Source of the DNA: Mesorhizobium sp.
GTDB lineage: Bacteria > Pseudomonadota > Alphaproteobacteria > Rhizobiales > Rhizobiaceae
Length of the DNA: 64,000 nt
NCBI GenBank assembly: GCA_004020875.1
Contig: SAPZ01000013.1
Span: 1 to 64,000, forward strand
Reading direction: 5' to 3'
Shown: positions 1 to 7,517 of the stretch, piece by piece
Layout of the letters: the number at the start of each line of letters is the position of its first letter
Numbering within the stretch: the first letter of the stretch is position 1
Notes under the pieces: model-generated
The model's input: only the letters and a program-made list of their open reading frames with translations
What the model was told of the DNA's origin: nothing
Databases searched by the model: none
Translations under genes and position numbers: made by a program

Positions 1-35
1 CCGCCCCCATCGATCCGCCGCGCCCAGTTCCGACC

Positions 36-1367
36 GTGAGCCCTGCCGACAACGTGCCGCGTTACACGAGCTATCCGACGGCGCCGCATTTTCATCCGGG
101 CGTTGACGCGGTCAAGGTTCGCGGGTGGATGGAGACGCTCGAAGGCGATGACGAGATATCGCTTTATCTGCACATCCCCTATTGCGACCGCTTATGTTGG
201 TTCTGTGCCTGCCATACCAAGCAGACACGTCACTATGCGCCCGTGGCCACTTTCCTTCGCTCACTCCACAAGGAGATCGAAACGGTCGGCGGCCTCGTCA
301 GCGGCCGTGGCAGGGTCCGCGCCGTTCATTTCGGTGGCGGCTCGCCGACAATGCTGAAGCCCGATGACATCCTCATGCTCGGAAAGGCGTTGCGGGATCG
401 ATTCGACTTCCTCGACGATGCCAGCCTCAGCGTCGAGATCGACCCGAACGACATGGATGAGGGTCGGCTGGATGCGTTTGCCGCGATCGGGATGACAAGG
501 GCGAGCCTCGGTGTCCAGGATTTCGATCCCAAGGTGCAGAAGGCGATCAATCGCGAGCAGAGTTTCGCGCTGACCAAGAGTATCGTCGATGCGGTGCGGG
601 CGCGTGGCGTCACATCCGTCAACCTCGACCTGCTCTACGGCCTTCCGCATCAGACCGGCAAGAGCGTCGCGGCGACCGTTGCCCAGGCGCTGACCTTGGC
701 GCCGGACAGGCTTGCCCTGTTCGGCTACGCGCATGTGCCTTGGTTCAAGAAGCATCAGACGATGATCGATGAAGCCTGGCTGCCCGACTCCGTCGCGCGC
801 CTGGCGCAGTCGCAGCTTGCCGCGCAGCTGATTGTCGATGCCGGCTACGAGGCATTGGGACTGGACCATTTCGCGAAACCGGGAGACACGCTGGCGGTTG
901 CCGCCCGGGCGGGCAAGATCCGTCGCAATTTCCAGGGCTACACCGAGGACCAGTGCGAAACCCTCATTGGTCTCGGCCCCTCATCGATCAGCCGGTATCG
1001 CCAAGGCCATGCACAAAACATCGTTGCGACGGGCGAATACCAGAAAGCCGTGGATTCGGGAGAGCTGGCGATAGCGCGCGGCATAGAATTCAGTGTCGAA
1101 GATGAGGCGCGTGGCTGGGTCATCGAGCGCCTGATGTGCAACTTCGCCTTCTCGGCGGTGGAGCTTGTCGACCGCTTTGGGAATGTCGGCCAAAGGCTGC
1201 TTTGCGAAGCGAGCCGACTGGCCATCAGCGGGGCGGGCCAGCTTCTTCGGCTGGAAGGCGACAACTTCGTCGTGCCGGCGGCAAGCCGCCCGCTTGTCCG
1301 CACGGTGGCGGCGAAATTCGACAAATACCTGAGCAATGGGACCGGCAGGCATTCGGCAGCGGTTTGA
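36..1367 (+). CDS. hemN: Oxygen-independent coproporphyrinogen III oxidase (HemN-type radical SAM)
   Basis: Predicted to convert coproporphyrinogen III to protoporphyrinogen IX without oxygen in the cytoplasm, a step of haem synthesis under low oxygen. The protein opens with the HemN hallmark VPRYTSYPTAPHF and carries the radical SAM cluster motif in YCDRLCWFCACHT, followed by the HFGGGSPT glycine motif. GTG at 36 is the first start in the window, but the frame is open to the left edge with no stop, so the true start may lie upstream and the gene may be 5' partial. Its place beside nirK and nnrS fits anaerobic haem supply for denitrification. No regulatory site is visible because the upstream region is outside the window. 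Confidence 0.9.
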   Translation: MSPADNVPRYTSYPTAPHFHPGVDAVKVRGWMETLEGDDEISLYLHIPYCDRLCWFCACHTKQTRHYAPVATFLRSLHKEIETVGGLVSGRGRVRAVHFGGGSPTMLKPDDILMLGKALRDRFDFLDDASLSVEIDPNDMDEGRLDAFAAIGMTRASLGVQDFDPKVQKAINREQSFALTKSIVDAVRARGVTSVNLDLLYGLPHQTGKSVAATVAQALTLAPDRLALFGYAHVPWFKKHQTMIDEAWLPDSVARLAQSQLAAQLIVDAGYEALGLDHFAKPGDTLAVAARAGKIRRNFQGYTEDQCETLIGLGPSSISRYRQGHAQNIVATGEYQKAVDSGELAIARGIEFSVEDEARGWVIERLMCNFAFSAVELVDRFGNVGQRLLCEASRLAISGAGQLLRLEGDNFVVPAASRPLVRTVAAKFDKYLSNGTGRHSAAV

Positions 1368-1384
1368 ATAGTTCAGGCGGCGGA

Positions 1385-1816
1385 TCAGAAATGCTCGCCC
1401 ACCCTGAACGGCCCGACACGGGTGCCGGCTGCGATCAGATAGGCAGTTGACCAGCCGATCAGCAGAAAGCCGTTGATGCCTTCCAGGGCCGCCAGCACGC
1501 GCCAGCCATGAGCCGGCACGACATCTCCATATCCGACCGTCGAAAAGGTGATGGTCGAAAAATAGAGCGCGGTCTCGAAATCGCTGAAGATCCCGAGCAG
1601 CCGATAAATCCCCGCCCATAGCCAGACTTCCGTCGTCATGACAGCGAAAAGTCCCATGACCACGCTGATCATGGCAAGGACCCGGCTGCGCCGCCCGTGC
1701 ATACGGAAGAACGCCACAAGGCGTGCCATCACGTAAGTGATCGCGATAAGGCCGAAAGTGTGGATCACAACCGTCAGGCTTATGACGATCGTACCGGTGC
1801 AAAGATTGAGGATCAT
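1385..1816 (-). CDS. Two-transmembrane potassium channel family protein
   Basis: A 143-residue inner-membrane protein with the K+ selectivity filter TVGYGD near residue 94. It has hydrophobic segments at about 8-30, 48-70 and 108-128, and a pore helix before the filter (ALYFSTITFS). This is the Ion_trans_2 fold without a large cytoplasmic gating domain. It converges on hemN with a gap of only 17 bases. The 198 bases upstream (1817-2014) hold no gene or regulatory dyad that I can see. Which signal gates it is unknown; similar small channels often sit in stress islands. Confidence 0.8.
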   Translation of the reverse strand: MILNLCTGTIVISLTVVIHTFGLIAITYVMARLVAFFRMHGRRSRVLAMISVVMGLFAVMTTEVWLWAGIYRLLGIFSDFETALYFSTITFSTVGYGDVVPAHGWRVLAALEGINGFLLIGWSTAYLIAAGTRVGPFRVGEHF

Positions 1817-2014
1817 TGGCGGAAATCAGGGGCTCGAACGACCACAGTCCATCACAGTCCATGCGCGGAATCAAACAGGATGCCAGCTCGATGAATTGCC
1901 CCCGCTCCGATCCTGCTTGCCGGTCAATGGAGCAGGAAACGGCGGACCGCTCTATCCGCTGTTTTAGACAATAGTGGACGAACGGGCTATAGCGAAGGGT
2001 TCGAACCCGACCGC

Positions 2015-2470
2015 TCACGCTTTTCCAGGAATGTCTCTGGCGGCAGGGCCGAGGTGGAAGAACATGGCGAGCTTGAGACTCGTCGCTATCCTTTCCGCCC
2101 GCTCGACGAACACCGCCGCGATCTCGGGAGCGAAGAGCCCGGACGCCGTCTCGCCGAAGAGAGCCAGCCAAATCCCGAAGTCTGATTCGGTCACATCCTC
2201 GAGCTTCACATGAGCCGGCACTGGCCGGCCACGATAGTCGCCGCTTTTCAAGATGACGGAGCACCAGAAATCCGTCATCTTCTCCAGATGGGGCTCCCAG
2301 TCACCAACGATTTCCCGGGCGAAGATAGGCCCGAGGCGCTCATCCTTTCTCGCCCTGGCATAGAACTCGCGCACCAGCACCCCTATCGAGGACCGGTCAA
2401 CGCCGGGGCACGCCAGGGGCTGTTCGGGGGCGGGGCGAACACTGTCAAGCAGGGCCGGCTTCGAAATCAT
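2015..2470 (-). CDS. Group III truncated haemoglobin
   Basis: A 151-residue protein resembling trHb3 globins: an N-terminal helix (IGVLVREFYARARKDERLG), the FAREIVGDWEPHLEKMTDFW block and the downstream GRPVPAHVKL stretch with the probable proximal histidine. The likely role is NO or O2 binding and detoxification; this is inferred from the family and from its position as the third gene after nirK and nirV on the same strand, with a 46-base gap to nirV. ATG at 2470 has a good ribosome site (AAAAGGAACTTAG). It would relieve NO made by the adjacent nitrite reductase. Confidence 0.85.
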   Translation of the reverse strand: MISKPALLDSVRPAPEQPLACPGVDRSSIGVLVREFYARARKDERLGPIFAREIVGDWEPHLEKMTDFWCSVILKSGDYRGRPVPAHVKLEDVTESDFGIWLALFGETASGLFAPEIAAVFVERAERIATSLKLAMFFHLGPAARDIPGKA

Positions 2471-2516
2471 CTAAGTTCCTTTTTTGTGAGGCAGTCAGGT
2501 GAGGTTTTGTGGGCAG

Positions 2517-3389
2517 TCAGGTGAGGCCCAATCGGCGAAGCGCGGCCTGCAGGAAGCCGCCGCGTTCATGGACCAAGCGAAACCCGAGGTTGTCCGGCGG
2601 AGTTCCGACCGCGCAGCCGCCGCTCTTGCCGTCACGGATGAAATTCGACATGTAGGTTCGGTGGAAACCCTCCACAACATGCACGCCGCAATTCGCGATC
2701 GAGCCGGCGATGAGCGAGCCGTCGCTGGACATCGTCGCATGGACATAGCAGGTCGCCGTCCACTCCCAGACATTTCCGGCAATATCCGCAACGCCCTTTG
2801 AATTCGCGCCAAAGGCTCCAATAGAACGGGGCTCGGGATCCGGTTTGCGACCAAGCACCGCCTCGTTGCGATATTGGGTCAGCCACCGCCGTGCCGGGTC
2901 GGACGGATCGCCGGCGCCCCCCTCGATGTCGGCCCGGAATCGCTCGCCCGCGGCATAGGCCCATTCCGCGTCGGTCGGCAACCGCCAGGTTTCACCTGTC
3001 TTTGCCGACAACCAGTTTGCATAATCCTGGGCATCGAGGAAGCTGACGCCCGTCGCCGGGACGTTGCCGACGATGGTCGACTCGGCGGGCTTGCAGGCGC
3101 CATCGGAAACGCAACGGTCATAGTCCGATGCGGTCACCTGGTATTTCATAATTTGCAGAGGCGTGACGATGGTTTCCTGCGCCTTCGGGGCGGGTACGGG
3201 ATGATTCTTCTGGAGAAACTCGCCAGGCTGCGAGTGTTCGAACGACCCGGGCGTGAGGGCGACCAGCTCCGCCATGGCAACCGACATACGGAGTCGTGGC
3301 GGCGACCTGTCCATCGCATTGCTGACGCCGAGACCGATCAGGGCGGCAGCAATGACTGTTCCAAATGTGAAGACTGGATCGAAGGACAT
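2517..3389 (-). CDS. nirV: NirV, formylglycine-generating-enzyme-like (SUMF1) protein of the nir operon
   Basis: A 290-residue protein with an N-terminal hydrophobic segment (FTFGTVIAAALIGLGVSNAM) that could anchor or export it. A SUMF1/FGE-like domain follows, with the landmarks PATGVSFLDAQDYANWLS, WRLPTDAEWAYAAG, GVADIAGNVWEWTATCY and the terminal NLGFRLV. NirV is commonly encoded directly behind copper nitrite reductase in denitrifiers; its exact role there is unsettled. Here it starts 68 bases downstream of the nirK stop, which supports co-transcription from the nirK promoter. Confidence 0.88.
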   Translation of the reverse strand: MSFDPVFTFGTVIAAALIGLGVSNAMDRSPPRLRMSVAMAELVALTPGSFEHSQPGEFLQKNHPVPAPKAQETIVTPLQIMKYQVTASDYDRCVSDGACKPAESTIVGNVPATGVSFLDAQDYANWLSAKTGETWRLPTDAEWAYAAGERFRADIEGGAGDPSDPARRWLTQYRNEAVLGRKPDPEPRSIGAFGANSKGVADIAGNVWEWTATCYVHATMSSDGSLIAGSIANCGVHVVEGFHRTYMSNFIRDGKSGGCAVGTPPDNLGFRLVHERGGFLQAALRRLGLT

Positions 3390-3457
3390 GTTCAGACTCC
3401 GCCTGCGGCGCGCTTTCGCCTGCGGCGCCGGGAGGTAATAGGGCGATCGGCTTCAGT

Positions 3458-4561
3458 TTATGAGGCGATCGCCTTGGGGGCTTCGATCTGCGTCATCAGG
3501 TCTTCGTCCCAGCTTCCGTCGACCGTGAAGTGCGCCGTGGCGCCGAGTTCGACCGCCTCGATCAGATTATGGTTGACGTAGGCGTAGACTCCGGGCTGCC
3601 TGAAGGTGTAGAGCGCCGCGCCCGCCGAACCGCCACGAATGAACCAGGTTTCCATGTCCTTGGCGGGCGGGTTCGCGAACTTGCCGGCTTCCCATACGAA
3701 GTCGCCGTGGCCGCCGATCAGGTGCGGACGGGTGTCGCGATTGGCTTGGGAGTGGACGATCAGCACCGTCTCCCCGACCTTGGCCTTCATGGCGTTCTCG
3801 CCGGTCAGCGAACCAGCCTTGCCGTTGAAGACGACATGCGTCGGGACCAAGCCGCGCATCACCTTCACGGTGTCGTCATAGTTGTCGCCGGCCGAGTCGT
3901 ACTTCTTGAATTTGCCCTGTTCGTCACGCGGGATGTAGAAGTCGCTCTCGCCGATATAGTAGATGCGGTCGTAGCGCACGGGCTTGCCTTTTTCGTCCTT
4001 CAGGCCGTCGCGCGGCAGCACCATCACCGCCCCGCTCATCCCCGAAACCACGTGCCAGGGGATCATCGCTCCGCCAGGCGCGCAATGGTAGACGAATGTG
4101 CCGGATCGGGTCGCCTTGAAGCGCAGCGTCACCTGCTCGCCGGGATTGATCAGCGTCAGCGCACCGCCGCCGAGCCCGCCGGTCGCCGCATGGAAGTCGA
4201 TATTGTGGGCGAGCGTGTTGGTATCGGGATTGATCAGGGTCAGCTCGAGGTAGTCACCTTCATGAACGACCATAAGCGGGCCCGGGATGGAGCCGTTATA
4301 GGTCATGGCGTTGAGCTGAGTGCCATCGGCGTCGATGACCAACGGCTTCTCTTCGATCTTCATGGTGAACTCGACGATCTTGGGGCCGCCCTTGGCCACC
4401 TGGTCGTGTGCGTGCACGAAAGGCGGCGCGACAAGCGTCACTTTCTCGCGCGGCAGTCCGGTCACGTCATTGACGGCGGCCATTGCCGGCATCGAGCTGA
4501 CCGCGGCAACCGCGGCGACGGTGAGAACAGAACCAAGCAAAGCTTCACGTCTCGTAAGCAT
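3458..4561 (-). CDS. nirK: Copper-containing dissimilatory nitrite reductase
   Basis: Reduces nitrite to nitric oxide in the periplasm, taking electrons from a cupredoxin or cytochrome c. The 367-residue precursor begins with a twin-arginine-like signal (MLTRREALLGSV, cleavage near AMAA). Both cupredoxin domains are present with all copper ligands: type 1 copper His119, Cys160, His170 and Met175; type 2 copper His124, His159 and His331; catalytic Asp122 and His280. It heads the minus-strand unit nirK-nirV-trHb, and a pseudoazurin gene just upstream probably encodes its electron donor. A TTG-N8-CAA dyad lies about 72 bp before the ATG. Confidence 0.97.
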   Translation of the reverse strand: MLTRREALLGSVLTVAAVAAVSSMPAMAAVNDVTGLPREKVTLVAPPFVHAHDQVAKGGPKIVEFTMKIEEKPLVIDADGTQLNAMTYNGSIPGPLMVVHEGDYLELTLINPDTNTLAHNIDFHAATGGLGGGALTLINPGEQVTLRFKATRSGTFVYHCAPGGAMIPWHVVSGMSGAVMVLPRDGLKDEKGKPVRYDRIYYIGESDFYIPRDEQGKFKKYDSAGDNYDDTVKVMRGLVPTHVVFNGKAGSLTGENAMKAKVGETVLIVHSQANRDTRPHLIGGHGDFVWEAGKFANPPAKDMETWFIRGGSAGAALYTFRQPGVYAYVNHNLIEAVELGATAHFTVDGSWDEDLMTQIEAPKAIAS

Positions 4562-4625
4562 TTTGTCATTTCCTTGATTTCAATAATTTCGATGTGGACA
4601 GATTAGTATCTTGGCACGAAACGTC

Positions 4626-4641
4626 TTTGCTTTTGCGCAAA
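4626..4641 (-). promoter_or_regulatory. NnrR/FNR-type box upstream of nirK
   Basis: TTTGCTTTTGCGCAAA is a TTG-N8-CAA dyad centred about 72 bp upstream of the nirK start. Position and form match NnrR-type Crp/Fnr activator sites of denitrification genes. Confidence 0.8.
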
Positions 4642-4735
4642 TCTGGGACAGACAAACTTTCGACTTGATGACATCGTTGAAGCCTCCCGTCGCAAGGACT
4701 GTGCTAAAGAGGGAGTCAAACGGCAAAATGGAAAC

Positions 4736-4769
4736 GGCCGGGTCGGACCTCTTTCGGGTCCGCCCGGCC
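4736..4769 (-). terminator. Hairpin terminator downstream of pseudoazurin
   Basis: A stem of 13 paired bases with one bulge (4736-4749 with 4757-4769) and a 7-base loop lies about 50 bases after the pseudoazurin stop. On the minus strand it is followed by a T-rich tail (GTTTCCATTTT). It would separate pseudoazurin from nirK, which has its own box. Confidence 0.65.
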
Positions 4770-4818
4770 AGTCCCTCCGGCTCGTCATTGCCGGAAGCAG
4801 GTCACATATGCTGTCCGA

Positions 4819-5265
4819 TCAGTTCGAAGCGGTCTTGGTCGCTTCGGCGAACAGGCCGGCGAAGACGGGCTTTGCCTTGCCGATCTGCTTGACGGCTTCC
4901 GCCGCTTCCAGGTTGACCGGCTTCCCGACGACGATCAGCGCCACCATGCCCATACCATAGTGGGGGGCGCACTTCACGCCATAGACGCCTTCCTTGGTGA
5001 GGGTGACCGTGATTTCCTCGCTCGGCTTACCCTTGAACGGTTCGGCGCCGTCCGGGAGCATTCCACTGATGATCTCGGCATTGTGGGTCTTGTCGGTCGG
5101 CACGAACTTTATCGTGTCGCCCGGCGCAGCTCGGACGAAATCCGGCTGGAACACCATCGAACCCTTCTGACCTTTGTTCAGCATCTGGATGACATGTTCC
5201 TCGGCGTTTGCGGCGCCGGCCATCGAGAGCAACGCGATTGCCGCCGCAATGAGGGGCAATTTCAT
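4819..5265 (-). CDS. Pseudoazurin (type 1 blue copper electron carrier)
   Basis: A periplasmic cupredoxin that donates electrons to copper nitrite reductase. The start at 5265 (MKLPLIAAA) follows GAAAGGAATTC and gives a clean signal peptide ending at GAANA; a longer reading adds eight residues without a ribosome site. Copper ligands His61, Cys99, His102 and Met107 have the spacing of pseudoazurins (His40, Cys78, His81 and Met86 in mature numbering). It has its own TTG-N8-CAA box about 70 bp upstream and a terminator behind it, so it is a single-gene unit next to its probable partner nirK. Confidence 0.93.
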   Translation of the reverse strand: MKLPLIAAAIALLSMAGAANAEEHVIQMLNKGQKGSMVFQPDFVRAAPGDTIKFVPTDKTHNAEIISGMLPDGAEPFKGKPSEEITVTLTKEGVYGVKCAPHYGMGMVALIVVGKPVNLEAAEAVKQIGKAKPVFAGLFAEATKTASN

Positions 5266-5326
5266 CGGAGAATTCCTTTCTCGTTTCAACCGTTGCGCAC
5301 TTGTAGATCGTCGGCGGACGTGGCGA

Positions 5327-5342
5327 TTTGCGCTAGCTCAAA
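5327..5342 (-). promoter_or_regulatory. NnrR/FNR-type box upstream of pseudoazurin
   Basis: TTTGCGCTAGCTCAAA (TTG-N8-CAA) is centred about 70 bp upstream of the chosen ATG at 5265, almost the same distance as the nirK box. It supports the shorter start. Confidence 0.78.
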
Positions 5343-5400
5343 TTGCCGCGCGAGAATGATTGCGCGGAACCGGCATGATGGTCAGTGTCGGCCCATGCGT

Positions 5401-6594
5401 TTATTCAGCACTGTTACGCGCTTGCCGGCGTGGCCGCGTGAGCATTCCGCCAAAGAGCACAACGTAGCCGACGAAGGCGGTAACCCATAGCGCCGCCGAG
5501 ACATGCAGGAGAATCGGAGCGCCGGGGGCCATCGCCGCAGCTACGCGAAGGATGGCTGCGATGACGATCGCAACGAAGATCATCCGCGTTCCGGCGCTTG
5601 CCGCCAGCTCGCGACCTGTGTGGCCGAGGGAGGCGCGGGTCATCACGGCAAGCGTCATGCAGGCCACCGCTCCGACCGCGAATGCGTGAATGCCTGCCGC
5701 CGTTGGGATGCCCGGCACGAGGATGGCCAGTCCGGCAAGCAGCAGGCCTAGCGGCACGAAGGCGAAGGAAATATGCAGGATCAGCACCAGCGGATCGCCC
5801 GCTGTCCGGTAGCCAGCCCAGCGGGCAAGCCGAACGATATTGAAGGCCGCTCCCCCGATCAGAAGCGCGCCGGTTGCAATACTGGCGGGAAAGAAGGTCC
5901 AGGCCGCGAGCCCGACGGCGGACAGCGCGATCGTTCCGATGTCGAACTTGCCAAATGATGCCGGGACCCGGCCGGGGTTCTCGCGCACCAGCCAATTGCG
6001 GGTGAAGCTGGGGACTATTCGCCCGCCTACGATCATGATGAGGACGACGGTGGCTCCAAGACCCAGGCGCCGACTCATGTCGGAGATGCCCTGGTAATGC
6101 GCCTCAACATGAAACATGACGTTTGCCGCAAATAGGGTCGCGACTGGCAGCAGCACCTTGAGGTTCCGCCAGTTCCGTCCCGCGATGATCTCCGTAGCGG
6201 CGGCCGCAACCACTGCGAGAAGAAAAGAGCAGTCTATGAGCGCGCTCAGCAGCCACCCGGTTTCCGCGGAAAGGAACACGGCCGCCCGACCGACGACCCA
6301 CAGCAACACCAGCGCAAGGAGACGAGAGTCCTGAACGGGAAGTCGGCCGGTCCAGTTCGGAATTGCGGTCAGCAGGAAGCCGGTCACGACAGCCGGCAGG
6401 TAGCCGAAAAGCAATTCATGAATATGCCAATCCACGGGCAGGAACGTGCTGAGGGTTTCGAGCCTGCCGTAATAGAGGGGCAGCCACAGCACCATCGCAG
6501 TGGCGGCTTGCAGCGAGCCCAGGAGGAAGAATGGCCGGAACCCGTAGGAGAGAATTGCCGGGTAGGCGCTTGGCCGCGTCCGTGGAATTGCCAT
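5401..6594 (-). CDS. nnrS: NnrS family haem-copper membrane protein
   Basis: A polytopic inner-membrane protein of about 397 residues with roughly twelve hydrophobic segments. Family landmarks are YGFRPFFLLG near the N-terminus and DWHIHELLFGYLPAV, whose histidines are probable metal or haem ligands. NnrS proteins accompany denitrification genes and protect against nitrosative stress. A longer frame starting at 6774 is open, but it would swallow the TTG-N8-CAA box at 6663-6678. The start MAIPRTRPSAY at 6594 puts that box about 76 bp upstream, as for nirK and pseudoazurin; ATG 6606 is an alternative. Confidence 0.9.
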   Translation of the reverse strand: MAIPRTRPSAYPAILSYGFRPFFLLGSLQAATAMVLWLPLYYGRLETLSTFLPVDWHIHELLFGYLPAVVTGFLLTAIPNWTGRLPVQDSRLLALVLLWVVGRAAVFLSAETGWLLSALIDCSFLLAVVAAAATEIIAGRNWRNLKVLLPVATLFAANVMFHVEAHYQGISDMSRRLGLGATVVLIMIVGGRIVPSFTRNWLVRENPGRVPASFGKFDIGTIALSAVGLAAWTFFPASIATGALLIGGAAFNIVRLARWAGYRTAGDPLVLILHISFAFVPLGLLLAGLAILVPGIPTAAGIHAFAVGAVACMTLAVMTRASLGHTGRELAASAGTRMIFVAIVIAAILRVAAAMAPGAPILLHVSAALWVTAFVGYVVLFGGMLTRPRRQARNSAE

Positions 6595-6662
6595 GACATG
6601 CCCCATTGAAAACCAGGCAAACGCCTGCTGGACCGCTTTTATCCGGGCTCTGAGGGCCGGAG

Positions 6663-6678
6663 TTTGCCTCAGCGCAAA
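6663..6678 (-). promoter_or_regulatory. NnrR/FNR-type box upstream of nnrS
   Basis: TTTGCCTCAGCGCAAA is a TTG-N8-CAA dyad about 76 bp before the nnrS start. It also lies about 105 bp before the nnrR remnant on the other strand, so it may once have served both. Confidence 0.78.
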
Positions 6679-6776
6679 CAAGGCAGTGATCGCCTGCCCA
6701 CGCGACGGAAAGGCTTCACTTGTCGACGGGCGGTCGTCCGTGACACAGTCAGGCCGGGCCTGAACGCGTTGCACCG

Positions 6777-7016
6777 TTGAAGTTGGGGACGAAGACGGTT
6801 GGCAACCCCCGATCGATCACTGATTGCCGGACTGCCCGTCTTCGAGGGAATCGCCTCCGCGGGCCTGGATCGCATAATCGGGCAGGCAAGGTCCATTCGC
6901 ATCGCCAAGGATCAGCCGGTGTTCGAGCAGGAGGCAAGCGCGGGGGACAAAGGGTGGTCGTGATCGAACCCCATCGCCTCCTCGTCATCGCCCAAGGCCG
7001 CTCGGCAAAGGGCTAG
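6777..7016 (+). pseudogene. Decayed Crp/Fnr regulator, NnrR-like remnant with internal deletion and frameshift
   Basis: The stretch encodes the two ends of a Crp/Fnr regulator but not its middle. From 6811, out of frame with the ATG at 6777, it reads DRSLIAGLPVFEGIASAGLD and then SIRIAKDQPVFEQEASAG, a typical start of the cyclic-nucleotide-binding-like domain of NnrR proteins. The frame stops at 6960. In the 6777 frame the last codons read GGQRVVVIEPHRLLVIAQG before a stop at 7016, the usual end of an NnrR helix-turn-helix domain. About 160 codons are missing, and a frame change falls near the C run at 6806-6810. Its place divergent from nnrS is where nnrR normally lies. Confidence 0.72.
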
Positions 7017-7228
7017 GCGCCCCAGCCGGCCTCGATGGCCGCCTCCAGATCGCAGCGAAGCTGTTCCTCGTCCAGGTGATGCTCGCGTGCCGCGTCCGAA
7101 ATGGTGTGGAAGGAAGCGATCGGACAGCCGACGCACAGCATTCCGTGCTGGAGAACGACACGAACAGCCGCGGGCGTCTGGCGCATGATCCCATCCATCG
7201 TCGCATCGTGGTTCAATTTGCGTTTCAT
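7013..7228 (-). CDS. DUF1858 (hybrid-cluster-associated redox disulfide) domain protein
   Basis: A 71-residue cytoplasmic protein made of one DUF1858 domain, with the CxxC pair in HGMLCVGCPIASFHTISDA. Members are found beside denitrification and hybrid-cluster genes, but their biochemical role is not established; a disulfide or metal-binding redox function is inferred. ATG at 7228 was chosen because the upstream TTG-N8-CAA box is then 63 bp away; starts at 7243 or 7276 would put the box too close. Its stop overlaps the tail of the nnrR remnant on the other strand. Confidence 0.75.
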   Translation of the reverse strand: MKRKLNHDATMDGIMRQTPAAVRVVLQHGMLCVGCPIASFHTISDAAREHHLDEEQLRCDLEAAIEAGWGA

Positions 7229-7284
7229 CTTGCCTGCCCGCATTTTGCGAACAACTATCCTGACTGGCCTCTTCAACGCGCTCG

Positions 7285-7298
7285 TTGCTCTGAAGCAA
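7285..7298 (-). promoter_or_regulatory. Crp/Fnr-type box upstream of the DUF1858 gene
   Basis: TTGCTCTGAAGCAA, TTG-N8-CAA, centred about 63 bp before the ATG at 7228. It is closer in form to the NnrR-type sites than to a FixK site. Confidence 0.65.
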
Positions 7299-7375
7299 AG
7301 AAGGCGCTGTCTTGTCTTACGGGATGCGGTTTTGCGATGCTGTCTGGAGCCGCGGGCGGCCTGCGCCTCGGCATT

Positions 7376-7389
7376 TTGCGATGGATCAA
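7376..7389 (+). promoter_or_regulatory. FixK/FNR-type box upstream of phosphoketolase
   Basis: TTGCGATGGATCAA carries one perfect FNR/FixK half-site (ATCAA). It lies about 135 bp before the phosphoketolase start, which is further than the usual spacing, so a leader of about 90 bases is implied if it acts as an activator site. Confidence 0.6.
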
Positions 7390-7517
7390 AGCCCGCCGGC
7401 TCCTTGCCGGATAGATCGATGGCGCGCCCCGCCCTAACATGGACCGGTCATGAACCCGTCACAGCGTTTATGGTTGTGCTTCATCCGGACCGGTTCAACC
7501 CAGCGAAGGAGTCGGAA

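Noticed and set aside
7101..7517. N-terminal extension of phosphoketolase
   Set aside because: It crosses the DUF1858 gene and two regulatory boxes, and the family starts at the ATG at 7518 with a good ribosome site.
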